Assembly (NCBI RefSeq): GCF_002632755.1
Contig: NZ_NJAK01000001.1
Location: 992,001-1,056,000 of the forward strand
Source of the DNA: Xenorhabdus ishibashii
GTDB taxonomy: Bacteria > Pseudomonadota > Gammaproteobacteria > Enterobacterales > Enterobacteriaceae
Direction of reading: 5' to 3'
DNA: 64,000 bases
The position numbers and the translations under genes are program-made. The notes beneath the pieces were generated by a model. It was not told the DNA's origin, made no database searches, and saw only the letters and a list, made by a program, of their open reading frames with translations. Below, piece after piece: positions 25,468-35,548 of this stretch (position 1 is the first letter of the stretch; each line of letters opens with the position of its first letter).

Positions 25468-27909
25468 TTATTCTTCTGGCAGGTTATTCCTTGTCAGTTT
25501 TGGCATCCACTCGATAGCGGTTTCAATGTTCAGGCTCAAATTGCTGCGAATGCCGTGTTTGCTTTTATTGCGCAGGTATTGCTGATTGTATTCTGCCAGT
25601 GCGCCCGGCATATCCATGCCAAAGCGGGTTACGGAAACGGGTTTATTCAGGTTATTGCCTTTCATGTAAGCAAGGTAGGCATGATAAAGGTATTTGCGGG
25701 GATTGAACGGCATAATTTCCGCATTACCGATTAACAGGCCGTCAGCTTCATCAGATGCAATCAAGTGGCCGCAGAAATCGACCAGTGGATCGGTGCCACG
25801 TTTGATATCCAGTGCTTCTTCCGATTTCTGTTGCTCTGCCAGTAATCGCCTTGCAATTTGTGGATCAGCGAATTTATGCAGTAGATGCCGGATAATGACG
25901 GGCAATTCTGCTGCAATTTTATCCCGCAGATGTGGGTCACGTTCATTTTCCGGTACAATCTCAGAAAAATTGAAAATTACCCGACGCCGTGACACACCAC
26001 CACTGCGATCGCTAAAACTCATGGCATTATTGTTTACTGCCAGTACGACCGCAGGAATACGGGTTGAATAGGGTTGTTTATGCTTCGGATCGATAGCAAC
26101 TTCATCGCCGCCGGTGATTGCCTTGATTCCAGAGCCATCGCCTACATAGCGGGTCTGGTCTGGCAGGATAATCAGAGAATAACCGACAATCAACGCCCTT
26201 TCCCGTGGGTTTTCCAGTGCTGCCATGCTTGCAGAAACCGTGTTGCCTTTGCCTGCCAGCATGGAACAGATTTCAGCAAAAATACTTTTGCCACTGCCTC
26301 CAGCCCCGGTAACTTCCAGAAATAGCTGCCAGTCGTAACGGTTCGCCAGCACCATAAACAGGGCTGCCAGTACCCGATCAAATTTGTGCTCACAGTTGGC
26401 TGTTGCCCGGTTAAGCCAGCGCCAGAACTGCGGTGCATGATTTTTCAGAGTCTCCCCCGAAACAGGGGGATTAAACGCAACATCATTGGCAAGCAGTAAC
26501 CAGTCACTTTTACGATGAGGTCGGAACTGGCAGGCTTTCAGGTCAAACACGCCGTTACTGAATCCGATTAAGTGGCGTTCTGGTGGTTGCATCATGGGAA
26601 GCTGCAATTTCAGGGCATCTACGGCAGAACTGATACCATGCGGTGAATACGGCAGTTTCTCTTCCATGAAAGCAGCCACCATTTCCCGTTTTAAATCGCG
26701 GTCACTAACCGGACGCCAGACAATGCCGTCATAGTGATGAACGGTTTCCGAAGACCCATCCAGTGCTAAATCCCCGTCATAACGTGCCAGTAATACTTCT
26801 CCGCGCTGGCTGGCTCCCATTTGGCATAATGTCAGCTTGGAAGATTCGGTATCATTGGGCTGAGTGGTTGCTTTTTTCTTTGTTGGTACGGGTTGATAAA
26901 GCCCCTGAGAAAAGGCCAGCTTTGCCCTTTCCACATCATGTTGTTGGCGGTAATCGTCCCAGTCGGCTGTATACTCTGTCGGTGGTAACGTGACCCAACC
27001 CTTAACCGCAAGAGCTGCTTTTTCTGCTGAAATCTTGCCGATATTTACTTTGAGTTTGCCGTGCTTATCCAGTTCGTCGGGATGATGCCAGTCATTATCT
27101 GCTGCCAAAATAATTTTTGTGTCTGACCAACGTTCCCGAATCGCTTTAGCGACAGAATACAAATTACCTGCATCCAATGCTGCCAGAACAGTACCTTTAT
27201 AGAGCAAGTTAGCTGTGAGCGCTGTGGCGTAACCTTCGGTAATGAGCACTGTATCGGGATGATCTTCCAGTTCTGAGACAGAAATAAATGCACCTTTTTT
27301 CTGGCTGCCAGACAGTAATTTTTTCTCTCCATTGGGTGTGATAATCTGCGCACCTGTTACTTTTTTATCCAGTGTTGTCAGTGCCAACAAAGTCGAATTA
27401 TTGAGCAATAGCCGCTGATTAGGAAAATCCAGCCCTTTTGCAGCCAGATAGGGCGATTGACCAGCGACAGTTTGTGCCATTAGTGATGCCACTTTTTCGG
27501 CAATTGACTGCGTAGTTTGAATGGTTTCTCTGGAGGGCTTGGGTTCTGGCAAAGGCAATGCCAGTACGCCTGCAATGATTTTTGCTGCCTCAGTGATGGA
27601 AATTCCTTTGGTTCTTGCCACTAAATCCAGTCCATCACCATAGTTTGGATAATCACACTGGCGGCAATGCCAGTTGCCATGATGGTGATCATCAATAAAG
27701 TGAAAACGGTCGGTGCCACCGCAGACAGGGCAAGCACTATGTTTGCCCTTCGCTGGGATATCGATACCACAGGCAGGCAATAGGTTTTCCCAATGATACA
27801 TAGCGGATTTTTTCACGGTCTGGATCAGGTCAAGCGGTTTTTGGTTGCCTGTGATATCTGAAGATGTAAATATAGGGCGAGTTTGGGTATGCTGTATATC
27901 AGCCATCAT
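25468..27909 (-). CDS. P4 alpha-type primase/helicase
   Basis: 813 residues. Domains in order: a zinc-binding primase domain at about 55-90 (CPVCGGTDRFHF...WHCRQC), a TOPRIM-like catalytic region at about 220-275 (TVLITEGYATALTA; IILAADNDWHH) and an SF3/D5-type helicase with Walker A GAGGSGKS at about 530, followed by LIILPDQTRYVG and a NNNAMSF motif. P4 alpha protein recognises iterons, unwinds and primes. The start follows GGAG; ATG codons at 27909 and 27906 are both possible. Iterons lie just after its stop and AlpA lies upstream, as in P4-like satellites. Confidence 0.9.
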   Translation of the reverse strand: MMADIQHTQTRPIFTSSDITGNQKPLDLIQTVKKSAMYHWENLLPACGIDIPAKGKHSACPVCGGTDRFHFIDDHHHGNWHCRQCDYPNYGDGLDLVARTKGISITEAAKIIAGVLALPLPEPKPSRETIQTTQSIAEKVASLMAQTVAGQSPYLAAKGLDFPNQRLLLNNSTLLALTTLDKKVTGAQIITPNGEKKLLSGSQKKGAFISVSELEDHPDTVLITEGYATALTANLLYKGTVLAALDAGNLYSVAKAIRERWSDTKIILAADNDWHHPDELDKHGKLKVNIGKISAEKAALAVKGWVTLPPTEYTADWDDYRQQHDVERAKLAFSQGLYQPVPTKKKATTQPNDTESSKLTLCQMGASQRGEVLLARYDGDLALDGSSETVHHYDGIVWRPVSDRDLKREMVAAFMEEKLPYSPHGISSAVDALKLQLPMMQPPERHLIGFSNGVFDLKACQFRPHRKSDWLLLANDVAFNPPVSGETLKNHAPQFWRWLNRATANCEHKFDRVLAALFMVLANRYDWQLFLEVTGAGGSGKSIFAEICSMLAGKGNTVSASMAALENPRERALIVGYSLIILPDQTRYVGDGSGIKAITGGDEVAIDPKHKQPYSTRIPAVVLAVNNNAMSFSDRSGGVSRRRVIFNFSEIVPENERDPHLRDKIAAELPVIIRHLLHKFADPQIARRLLAEQQKSEEALDIKRGTDPLVDFCGHLIASDEADGLLIGNAEIMPFNPRKYLYHAYLAYMKGNNLNKPVSVTRFGMDMPGALAEYNQQYLRNKSKHGIRSNLSLNIETAIEWMPKLTRNNLPEE

Positions 27910-28014
27910 CGTTACTCCGGATAACGGTTGTTGGTCAGACGCCTCAGATGTGTCTCACCACACTGGGGCGTTGTTTTTTTATATTACGTTTCTTATGTCA
28001 TGTGCTTTTATCTG

Positions 28015-28221
28015 TTATGCCGCTCGCGATTCCGCGATCCGCTGCGCAATCCAGTTATTAATTTCTGATTCAACAAAGGCGACGGAACGGGAGCCGAGTT
28101 TGACTTGTTTCGGAAATTCTCCGGTACTAATCAATTTGTAGATCCACGCTTTGCTATAACCCGTTCTGCGTTGAACTTCCGGCAAACGAATAAGGTTTTC
28201 CTTCGGTGCTGTCATTGTCAT
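28015..28221 (-). CDS. alpA: AlpA-family excisionase / transcriptional regulator
   Basis: 68 residues from ATG 28221, which follows AGGAG at 7-base spacing. It has the AlpA pattern NLIRLPEVQRRTGYSKAWIY (winged helix) then FPKQVKLGSRSVAFVESEIN. In P4-like elements AlpA/Vis activates integrase expression and helps excision. It lies 105 bp upstream of the alpha-type primase gene, the standard order. Confidence 0.85.
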   Translation of the reverse strand: MTMTAPKENLIRLPEVQRRTGYSKAWIYKLISTGEFPKQVKLGSRSVAFVESEINNWIAQRIAESRAA

Positions 28222-28437
28222 ATTTTTTCTCCTGTTACCGAGTCCTTGAGCGCTCATCGTGGACGTTGTTTGATGACAGGCGGATTATTTAAAAAGCAAG
28301 ACTAAATGAACAGCGTTAATTGTTTTTCCAATTTGTTGAATTTATTTTTTCAGGAAATATTGGCTTTTAATTGGCATTATGTATAAAAAACAAGCTCGTG
28401 TGCCACGAGCACACTTGCGCAAAAAATCATCATATAT

Positions 28438-29652
28438 TTACGCCCTTTTGCCAAATTTTTCAATCAGCACATTTTCGCCTCGTTCCAGCATCTCCATATG
28501 ATCCGCATACCATTGCAGCATTTCCCGGCGACCATCCAGATACTGAGCGTGGTTGTAAGTACCACGAATGCTATTCTTGTCAACATGAGCAAGCTGAGTT
28601 TCAATCCAAGCTGTGTTATAGCCTTGCTCATGCAGGATAGTACTCATGGTATGGCGGAAACCGTGGCCTGTTGCCCTGCCGTCATAACCAATACGCTTAA
28701 TAACCTGATTGATGGCTGCCTCACTCATTGGCTTACCCGCATCGTTACGACCGGGGAAAACGTATTTCCCGCGTCCTGTAATCTCATGCAGTTTAATAAG
28801 AATGCTTTTAACCTGATTTGACAGTGGGACAATATGAGGGCGACGCATTTTCATTCGCTCGGCGGGGATTTGCCAGAGATCGTTATCGAAATCAAATTCA
28901 GCCCATTCCGATTCTCTCAGCTCAATAGTACGTACTCCGGTCAGCATCAGCATACGTGTTGCTGATTGCGTCACTTGGCTACCACTATAACCACTCAGGG
29001 CGATAAGAAAATCATGCAGTTGGTCGGCTAAAAGGTGTGGGAAGTGCTTTTGTTTGGGAGTTTTCAGTGCGCTGGCAAGGTCAGTAACGGGATTGAATTC
29101 AGCCCGTCCGGTAATAACGGCATAGGTAAAAATTTGCCGACACGCCTGTCTGGTTTTCTTCAGTTTATCCAAAACACCGCGTTGCTCCATTTTTCGGAGC
29201 ACAGCCAGCATTTCAGCAGGTTTAATCTCGGTAACAGCACGTTTACCAATATACGGGAAGATGTCTTTTTTCAGATATTCCAGTATGTCTTCGGCATACC
29301 CTTGTGACCAGTTTGGGCATTTATATTCGTGCCATTCAATAGCGATGGATTCAAAACTATTGCTGACCGCAAATACTTTGGCTGCTTTTTCAGCCCTTTT
29401 TTCCTCTATCGGATCATGACCATCCGATAGCGTCCGCCGCGCATCATTTCTCTTGGTTCGAGCTTCGGCAAGGGAGATTTCAGGATATACCCCTAACGCG
29501 AGCAATTTTTCTTTGCCAGCGATCCGATACTTTAACCGCCAGTAGCGAGAGCCATTAGGGTTAACTAATAGATATAGTCCGCCACCATCTGCAAGTTTGT
29601 AGGGTTTTTCTTTCGGCTTTGCAGTGTCCACCTGTCGGGCTGTTAGCTTCAT
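28438..29652 (-). CDS. P4-type integrase (DUF4102 N-terminus) of the satellite
   Basis: 404 residues. The N-terminal DUF4102 arm-binding domain (KPYKLADGGGLYLLVNPNGSRYW, GVYPEISLAEAR) is followed by a core-binding domain and the catalytic domain with Arg in LTGVRTIELRE, HxxR in GHGFRHTMSTIL and the Tyr in RGTYNHAQYL. Its N-terminal side faces the tRNA-Arg gene 165 bp away and it is transcribed in the same direction, the canonical arrangement for an island integrated into a tRNA 3' end. Intact, so the satellite may still excise if a full distal att exists. Confidence 0.92.
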   Translation of the reverse strand: MKLTARQVDTAKPKEKPYKLADGGGLYLLVNPNGSRYWRLKYRIAGKEKLLALGVYPEISLAEARTKRNDARRTLSDGHDPIEEKRAEKAAKVFAVSNSFESIAIEWHEYKCPNWSQGYAEDILEYLKKDIFPYIGKRAVTEIKPAEMLAVLRKMEQRGVLDKLKKTRQACRQIFTYAVITGRAEFNPVTDLASALKTPKQKHFPHLLADQLHDFLIALSGYSGSQVTQSATRMLMLTGVRTIELRESEWAEFDFDNDLWQIPAERMKMRRPHIVPLSNQVKSILIKLHEITGRGKYVFPGRNDAGKPMSEAAINQVIKRIGYDGRATGHGFRHTMSTILHEQGYNTAWIETQLAHVDKNSIRGTYNHAQYLDGRREMLQWYADHMEMLERGENVLIEKFGKRA

Positions 29653-29816
29653 GGGGGGTATCTCACTTCATTGAACCTGAATGTACCCCTAAATATACCC
29701 CTATAAGATCGTAGATTTCAACATACCTTACTAGACTATAGGAGAACGGGAAAAGGCCAACACTGCGTATTTACTGGGGTTTTGTAGACTTCGGAAGACG
29801 TTACAATATGAAGGGA

Positions 29817-29893
29817 TGGCACGCCCTACAGGATTCGAACCTGTGACCTACGGCTTAGAAGGCCGTTGCTCTATCCAACTGAGCTAAGGGCGC
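29817..29893 (-). tRNA. argU: tRNA-Arg (anticodon UCU)
   Basis: The minus strand folds as a 77-nt tRNA: acceptor GCGCCCT paired with AGGGCGT, D arm AGCTCAGTTGGATAGAGC, anticodon loop CTTCTAA with anticodon TCT, T arm with GGTTCGAATCC and encoded CCA. It lies directly upstream of folD in opposite orientation, the same neighbourhood as argU in E. coli. It is the integration target for all the elements to its left. Confidence 0.95.
29824..29861. repeat. Attachment site inside tRNA-Arg (38-bp core)
   Basis: Identical to 7811-7848; the first 15 bp recur at 13268-13282. It covers the T arm and part of the anticodon arm. Integration here reconstitutes a complete tRNA, so the host keeps the gene. 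Confidence 0.9.
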
Positions 29894-30083
29894 ATTATGG
29901 TATATAGAATAAGAAACATTATTAATGCCTTAACGCAGCACCGGATTATACGGGCATAATGGAATGAGTCAATGCCCTTTTCGCTCATATGTTCATTTTA
30001 TGATTATTAATAAAACTGACAGGCGGTTCATGTTCTGACAAAATAGCACGCATTCCTATACTTGATAGTGGAATCTTAAATAC

Positions 30084-30959
30084 ATGTCAGCAAAAATTAT
30101 TGATGGGAAAACGATTGCGCAGACAATCAGAAACGAAGTTGCAGAAAAAGTCAGGCAACGTGTTGCCGCCGGAAAACGAGCGCCAGGTCTTGCCGTCGTT
30201 TTAGTGGGAGAAAATCCTGCTTCTCAAATTTATGTCGCCAGCAAACGCCGCGCTTGTGAAGAAGTCGGGTTTATGTCCCGCTCTTATGACCTGCCTGATA
30301 CTACCAGCGAAGCTGAATTACTCTCCCTGATAGATGATCTGAACGCCGATGCGCAAATCGATGGTATTTTGGTTCAACTCCCTTTACCTGCCGGCATTGA
30401 TAATGTCAAAGTACTGGAACGCATTCATCCTGATAAGGATGTGGATGGTTTCCACCCTTATAATATCGGTCGTCTGTGCCAGCGCGCCCCGAAACTGCGC
30501 CCTTGTACTCCCCGTGGAATTGTAACTCTACTTGAACGCTGCAATATCAATACCTATGGACTAAATGCCGTTATTATCGGTGCTTCTAATATCGTTGGGC
30601 GCCCGATGAGCCTTGAATTGCTATTGGCAGGCTGTACAACCACAGTAACGCATCGCTTTACCAAAAATTTGCGTCAGCATATCGAACAGGCGGATTTACT
30701 GGTCGTTGCTGTTGGTAAGCCAAACTTTATTCCCGGTGAGTGGATTAAGCCAGGTGCAATTGTGGTTGATGTTGGCATTAATCGGCTGGAAAATGGCAAA
30801 GTTATCGGTGATGTGGATTTCGATAAGGCATCAGAACGCGCAAGTTGGATCTCCCCTGTACCTGGTGGTGTCGGGCCGATGACCGTTGCAACACTGATTC
30901 AAAATACCTTGCAAGCTTGCGAGGAATATCATGATGTAGATACAACTGAAGGTTATTGA
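30084..30959 (+). CDS. folD: Bifunctional methylene-THF dehydrogenase / methenyl-THF cyclohydrolase
   Basis: 291 residues. It interconverts 5,10-methylene-, methenyl- and 10-formyl-tetrahydrofolate using NADP in the cytosol. Visible motifs: [14 protein letters not shown] with the catalytic Tyr/Lys, ILVQLPLP, the nucleotide-binding block [17 protein letters not shown], and [12 protein letters not shown] near the C-terminus. Length is slightly above the E. coli protein owing to a polar tail. The stop overlaps the next gene start (TGATG), so folD and ybcJ are coupled. Confidence 0.97.
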   Translation: MSAKIIDGKTIAQTIRNEVAEKVRQRVAAGKRAPGLAVVLVGENPASQIYVASKRRACEEVGFMSRSYDLPDTTSEAELLSLIDDLNADAQIDGILVQLPLPAGIDNVKVLERIHPDKDVDGFHPYNIGRLCQRAPKLRPCTPRGIVTLLERCNINTYGLNAVIIGASNIVGRPMSLELLLAGCTTTVTHRFTKNLRQHIEQADLLVVAVGKPNFIPGEWIKPGAIVVDVGINRLENGKVIGDVDFDKASERASWISPVPGGVGPMTVATLIQNTLQACEEYHDVDTTEGY

Positions 30960-31171
30960 TGGAAATTTTTTATTTAGATGGCCACCCTTATGTCGAGTTA
31001 TGTGACTTGTTGAAATTTCAAGGATGGTGTGAGAGTGGTGCTGCAGCGAAGGCCGTGATTGCAGAAGGTTTGGTACAAGTTGATAGCCAACTCGAAACTC
31101 GTAAACGCTGCAAAATTACCACCGGTAAAGTTGTTGCCTTTAATGGCAAATCAGTTCGCGTTGAAGAGTAA
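30959..31171 (+). CDS. ybcJ: S4-like RNA-binding protein YbcJ
   Basis: 70 residues from ATG 30959, overlapping the folD stop; a TTG three bases earlier is less likely. It shows an S4-like fold: YVELCDLLKFQGWCESGAAA, IAEGLVQVDSQLETRKRCKI and VVAFNGKSVRVE. Such small proteins bind structured RNA. The folD-ybcJ pair is conserved in enterobacteria and is followed here by a rho-independent terminator. Confidence 0.92.
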   Translation: MEIFYLDGHPYVELCDLLKFQGWCESGAAAKAVIAEGLVQVDSQLETRKRCKITTGKVVAFNGKSVRVEE

Positions 31172-31213
31172 ATCAGTAGGTAGTAAACATTACTATTAAT
31201 ACGTTTCAGAAAG

Positions 31214-31248
31214 ACAGTATCTTGTATATTAAGGTGCTGTTTTTTTTA
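31214..31248 (+). terminator. Rho-independent terminator of folD-ybcJ
   Basis: ACAGTATCTT pairs with AAGGTGCTGT (two G-U pairs) over a 7-base loop, followed by eight T. It ends the transcript 43 bp after the ybcJ stop. The rest of the 400-bp gap to 31577 is AT-rich, with no other gene seen. Confidence 0.8.
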
Positions 31249-31577
31249 TTTTATAAATAGAAATTGATTGTTTTTTATCACCAATTTATATAAGCCAAAA
31301 TAAGGTGATATATAAATATTAGACAATATAAGGCCAATATTATTAGCTGATATCCTTACTATCCTGATTTAAAACTTATTCTAATATAAAGATCCCCAAG
31401 AAACCCATAGTACGAGCAGATAAAAATAAGTACCATAATATTATTTTTCTAGTTGAGAGCTATCAGGCTTTATTCGCAAGATATGTGACATTGACGATAT
31501 ATTGACAAACAATCATATCAATTTTCTAATAAGTCGCTATACTGGGAAGCTTATGTACAACTGAAACGGAGTTAATT

Positions 31578-31814
31578 ATGTTAAGTAATAGAGCTGCAAG
31601 AAGGTTGTTAGGTTTGCCTTATAAATTAAGTAATTCTAAACGTAGAGTAAAAATTTCTCTTCTTAATCCTGCTTCCAATGATAGTACCCATCAAATACCA
31701 GAGCATCTAAGTAATTCTTCTTTCGTTGCTATAAAACGGGATGTAGTTTCTGGAAAAGCCACATATCACGCTGGAAATGTTTTCTATCCTGAGTACTTAA
31801 GTCGTCACCAATAA
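31578..31814 (+). CDS. Small basic hypothetical protein
   Basis: 78 residues, basic N-terminus (LSNRAARRLLGLPYKLSNSK), preceded by GGAG seven bases before the ATG and by an AT-rich promoter-like region. No domain recognised. The good ribosome site and its own intergenic space between a terminator and cysS suggest a genuine gene. Function unknown. Confidence 0.5.
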   Translation: MLSNRAARRLLGLPYKLSNSKRRVKISLLNPASNDSTHQIPEHLSNSSFVAIKRDVVSGKATYHAGNVFYPEYLSRHQ

Positions 31815-31901
31815 ATCTGCCGGTTTTCATTCCGCTCATTTATCCAACAAAAACTACAACTAAAAAACCTCGCTATGAAAGCGCGACGGCATTAAAAACT
31901 A

Positions 31902-31924
31902 AACCGCCCATCTAAGGGGCGGTT
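31902..31924 (-). terminator. Terminator of cysS
   Basis: AACCGCCC / GGGCGGTT with a 7-base loop. On the minus strand it is followed by TAGTTTTT, so it terminates cysS about 27 bp after its stop. Confidence 0.8.
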
Positions 31925-31950
31925 CTTGTGTTCAATAAATTAAAAATCGA

Positions 31951-33333
31951 TTACTTACGGCGCCATGTTGTTCCTTGCGGACCATCTTCCAGCTCAATTC
32001 CCATGTCATTTAACTGGCCACGCGCCGCATCGGCCAATGCCCATTCTTTATTTTTACGCGCATCATTACGTTGCTTAATTAGCGCTTCGATTTGGGCAAC
32101 ATCGTCGTCTGCCTGTGCCCCGCCTTGCAAAAAGTGTTCTGGCTCTTGTTCTAAAAGACCAAGAATGCCTGCCAATTTACGCAGAGTAGCCGCCAGACCG
32201 TTAGCCGCAACCATGTCTTCTGTTTTCAGACGATTAAGCTCACGCGCCATATCAAATAAGGTTGAATACGCTTCCGGTGTGTTGAAATCATCGTTCATTG
32301 CTTCAACGAAACGAGCTTCAAATGTTTCTCCACCAGCAGGTTGGGCAGATTTATCTGTACCACGCAAGGAAGTATACAGACGTTCAAGGGAAGTGCGTGC
32401 CTGTTTCAGGTTCTCTTCCGTATAATTCAACTGGCTGCGATAGTGACCGGATAATAAAAAATAACGCACGGTTTCAGCATCGTAATACTCCAGCACATCA
32501 CGGATAGTAAAGAAGTTGTTCAATGATTTGGACATCTTCTCTTTATCCACCATGACCATGCCGGAATGCATCCAATAATTGACGTAAGGACCATCATGGG
32601 CACAGGTTGATTGTGCAATCTCGTTTTCGTGGTGTGGGAACATCAAATCAGAACCACCACCGTGGATATCAAAGTGGTGACCCAGCGTTTTGCTATTCAT
32701 AGCGGAGCATTCAATATGCCAACCCGGACGGCCTGCTCCCCACGGAGATTCCCAACTCGGCTCACCCGGTTTGGACATTTTCCACAACACAAAATCCATC
32801 GGGTTACGTTTTACCTCTGCCACTTCAACACGAGCACCAGCCTGCAATTGTTCCAGATCCTGACGGGAAAGCAGGCCATAATCAGGATTGGTGTCAATGG
32901 AAAACATAACATCACCATTAGCAGCAACATAAGCGTGACCGCGCTTGATAAGCTCTTCCGTGATTTCAATGATTTCCGATATATGTTGTGTGGCACGAGG
33001 CTCTAAATCAGGGCGCAGAATATTCAATGCATCAAAGTCGCTATACATTTCTGTCAACATACGCGCGGTTAAATCGTCACAACCTTCATTATTTTCGATA
33101 GCACGCTTAATAATTTTGTCATCCACATCAGTGACGTTACGGACATACGTCAGATCATATCCCAGATAACGCAGGTAACGAGCAATAACGTCGAATGCCA
33201 CAAATGTTCTGCCATGACCGATATGACACAAGTCATAAATGGTAATGCCACACACGTACATGCCCACCTTTCCTTCGTGAATCGGCTTAAATTCTTCTTT
33301 TTGACGGCTGAGAGTGTTGAAAATTTTTAGCAT
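31951..33333 (-). CDS. cysS: Cysteinyl-tRNA synthetase
   Basis: 460 residues, class I aminoacyl-tRNA synthetase that charges tRNA-Cys. It shows the signature [16 protein letters not shown] (HIGH), zinc-ligand Cys/His residues ([24 protein letters not shown]) and [11 protein letters not shown] (KMSKS). Starts [12 protein letters not shown], the usual N-terminus. Divergent from ppiB as in E. coli. Confidence 0.97.
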   Translation of the reverse strand: MLKIFNTLSRQKEEFKPIHEGKVGMYVCGITIYDLCHIGHGRTFVAFDVIARYLRYLGYDLTYVRNVTDVDDKIIKRAIENNEGCDDLTARMLTEMYSDFDALNILRPDLEPRATQHISEIIEITEELIKRGHAYVAANGDVMFSIDTNPDYGLLSRQDLEQLQAGARVEVAEVKRNPMDFVLWKMSKPGEPSWESPWGAGRPGWHIECSAMNSKTLGHHFDIHGGGSDLMFPHHENEIAQSTCAHDGPYVNYWMHSGMVMVDKEKMSKSLNNFFTIRDVLEYYDAETVRYFLLSGHYRSQLNYTEENLKQARTSLERLYTSLRGTDKSAQPAGGETFEARFVEAMNDDFNTPEAYSTLFDMARELNRLKTEDMVAANGLAATLRKLAGILGLLEQEPEHFLQGGAQADDDVAQIEALIKQRNDARKNKEWALADAARGQLNDMGIELEDGPQGTTWRRK

Positions 33334-33607
33334 CAGTGGGTTTTCCGTAAAAATTAATGTACGTGCAATAAAATTAAGTGAATTGGCTGATTATAGGCTT
33401 CTTTATCAGCAAGATAAATAAACGAGGATATGGAGAAGCCCGACACGATATTTCACCTTGATATGTAATGGTTTGCAAGTGCTGTAAGCCACCTTGTTCT
33501 GATACGATTCCTGAATACTGACTCAAAATCTGAGATATGATATAACAGCGGTTGTTCCGAATCCCCTAATTACAGGGCCAATCAAAACTATTACTAGGAT
33601 TTTTATT

Positions 33608-34102
33608 ATGGTGACTTTCCACACCAATTTTGGCGATATCGTAATCAAAACATTCGCTGATAAAGCGCCTGTCACTGTTGAAAACTTCCTGAGTTACTGC
33701 TCGGAAGGTTTTTACAACAACACGATTTTTCATCGTGTTATCAATGGCTTTATGATTCAAGGCGGTGGCTTTGAACCAGGTATGAAGCAGAAAATGGCTA
33801 AGGATCCTATCAAAAACGAAGCCAACAATGGCCTGAAAAACAGCCGTGGCACCCTCGCAATGGCACGCACCAATGATCCACACTCTGCAACAGCTCAGTT
33901 CTTCATTAACGTTGTCGATAATGATTTTCTTAACTTCCGTTCAGAGCGTCCAGATGGATGGGGTTATTGCGTATTTGCCGAAGTCGTTGAAGGCATGGAC
34001 GTTGTTGATAAAATCAAAGGCGTTTCCACTGGCCGCAGCGGTATGCACCAAGATGTGCCACATGAAGATGTGATCATTGAACGTGTCACCGTTGGCGAAT
34101 AA
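33608..34102 (+). CDS. ppiB: Cytosolic peptidyl-prolyl isomerase B (cyclophilin)
   Basis: 164 residues. Cyclophilin that catalyses cis-trans isomerisation of Xaa-Pro bonds. Motifs: [18 protein letters not shown] with the catalytic Arg, [22 protein letters not shown] and [17 protein letters not shown]. No signal peptide, so cytoplasmic. Followed 17 bp later by lpxH, the usual enterobacterial pair. Confidence 0.96.
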   Translation: MVTFHTNFGDIVIKTFADKAPVTVENFLSYCSEGFYNNTIFHRVINGFMIQGGGFEPGMKQKMAKDPIKNEANNGLKNSRGTLAMARTNDPHSATAQFFINVVDNDFLNFRSERPDGWGYCVFAEVVEGMDVVDKIKGVSTGRSGMHQDVPHEDVIIERVTVGE

Positions 34103-34119
34103 TTACTGTTAGACGCTAT

Positions 34120-34842
34120 ATGAGTACACTGTTTATTGCAGACTTGCATCTCAGTGAACAAGAGCCGGCAATTACTGCCGGTTTTCTGCGTTTTTTACGT
34201 GAGGATGCAATCCACGCTGAAAGTCTCTATATCCTCGGTGATTTTTTTGATTACTGGATTGGTGATGATGACCCCAACCCATTGCATATTAAAATCGCCA
34301 AAGCACTTAATGAATTGAAACAAAAAGGTATTCCCTGTTATTTCATTCACGGCAATCGTGATTTTCTGCTCGGCTCCCGTTTTGCCAGAGAGAGCGGCTT
34401 GATTCTGCTGCCACAGGAAAAAGTGCTGGAACTACACGATAAACGTATTCTGATTTTGCATGGTGACACGCTATGCACCGATGATATCAACTATCAGCAG
34501 TACCGTAAGCGAGTACATACTCCGTGGATACAACGGCTATTCCTGCTTCTCCCTTTATTTATCCGCTTGAAAATTGCAGCTAAAATGCGAGCAGGTAGCG
34601 AATATGCTAACAGCCAAAAATCCACATCTATTATGGATGTTAATCAAGAGGCGGTTATCGAGCATTTTAAAAGATATCAGGCAGATTGGATAATTCACGG
34701 GCATACTCACCGCCCCGCAATACACGATATTCAGTTTGGCGATAAAACCGTGCATCGCGGTGTATTAGGGGCATGGCATGAGCAAGGTTCAATGTTCAAA
34801 GTGACAGAAACGGCGATTGAGTTGATATCCTTCCCCTTATAA
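34120..34842 (+). CDS. lpxH: UDP-2,3-diacylglucosamine pyrophosphatase (lipid A biosynthesis)
   Basis: 240 residues. Metallophosphoesterase that makes lipid X from UDP-2,3-diacylglucosamine at the inner membrane. The metal-binding blocks are in order: [45 protein letters not shown] and [10 protein letters not shown]. Full length; likely cotranscribed with ppiB. Confidence 0.96.
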   Translation: MSTLFIADLHLSEQEPAITAGFLRFLREDAIHAESLYILGDFFDYWIGDDDPNPLHIKIAKALNELKQKGIPCYFIHGNRDFLLGSRFARESGLILLPQEKVLELHDKRILILHGDTLCTDDINYQQYRKRVHTPWIQRLFLLLPLFIRLKIAAKMRAGSEYANSQKSTSIMDVNQEAVIEHFKRYQADWIIHGHTHRPAIHDIQFGDKTVHRGVLGAWHEQGSMFKVTETAIELISFPL

Positions 34843-34882
34843 ACACCTTCCGCCTATTTTGCAAAAATCGACAAATCAAACG

Positions 34883-34898
34883 ACGCAAACGTTTTCCC
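34883..34898. promoter_or_regulatory. PurR operator upstream of purE
   Basis: ACGCAAACGTTTTCCC matches the PurR box (ACGCAAACGTTTTCNT) at nearly every position and lies 81 bp before the purE start. It implies repression of purEK by PurR with purine corepressor. Confidence 0.85.
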
Positions 34899-34978
34899 TG
34901 GGCTATTAGCATGATATGATCCGCCGTCTGAAATTTCACTTTGTTCTGGTAGACACCCAATACAGGAGCATCTGATTT

Positions 34979-35548
34979 ATGACGTCCAGCTCTGATCATC
35001 CCACAACAGCTATAACTCCGACAATGACTCTTCCAACAGAAATAGAACCCCAAAAACACACCAAAATTGCCATTGTTATGGGTTCTAAAAGCGACTGGGC
35101 AACGATGCAACATACAGCCGATATCCTGACCGAACTCGCTATTCCTTTTCATGTTGAAATTGTTTCGGCACACCGAACACCAGATAAACTTTTTCATTTT
35201 GCAGAACAGGCGAAAGAAAACGGTTTTGATGTGATTATCGCTGGTGCAGGTGGGGCAGCACATTTACCGGGGATGCTGGCAGCCAAGACCTTAGTGCCTG
35301 TGTTTGGAGTTCCTGTACAAAGCGCGGCGCTTAGTGGTGTTGATAGCCTGTATTCTATCGTTCAAATGCCAAAAGGTATCCCCGTAGGTACACTGGCTAT
35401 CGGCAAGGCAGGAGCAGCGAATGCCGCATTGCTGGCTGCCCAGATTCTGGCCTTGCATGACAGTGCGCTGTTTCAACGTTTGTCCGATTGGCGTAGCGCA
35501 CAAACCCAGACTGTTTTGGATAACCCAGATCCACGGGAGGATGCATGA
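34979..35548 (+). CDS. purE: N5-carboxyaminoimidazole ribonucleotide mutase
   Basis: 189 residues. The conserved class I PurE domain starts at about residue 29 ([14 protein letters not shown]), with [10 protein letters not shown] and [18 protein letters not shown]. About 20 extra Ser/Thr/Pro-rich residues precede it compared with E. coli; the start at 34979 has an AGGAG somewhat far upstream, and no internal Met lies nearer the domain than residue 16. It rearranges N5-CAIR to CAIR in purine synthesis. Overlaps purK (ATGA). Confidence 0.94.
   Translation: MTSSSDHPTTAITPTMTLPTEIEPQKHTKIAIVMGSKSDWATMQHTADILTELAIPFHVEIVSAHRTPDKLFHFAEQAKENGFDVIIAGAGGAAHLPGMLAAKTLVPVFGVPVQSAALSGVDSLYSIVQMPKGIPVGTLAIGKAGAANAALLAAQILALHDSALFQRLSDWRSAQTQTVLDNPDPREDA

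Noticed and set aside
32611..33006. Plus-strand 131-codon frame opposite cysS
   Set aside because: Antisense shadow of cysS catalytic region; Cys/His/Phe-rich composition typical of a complement frame.
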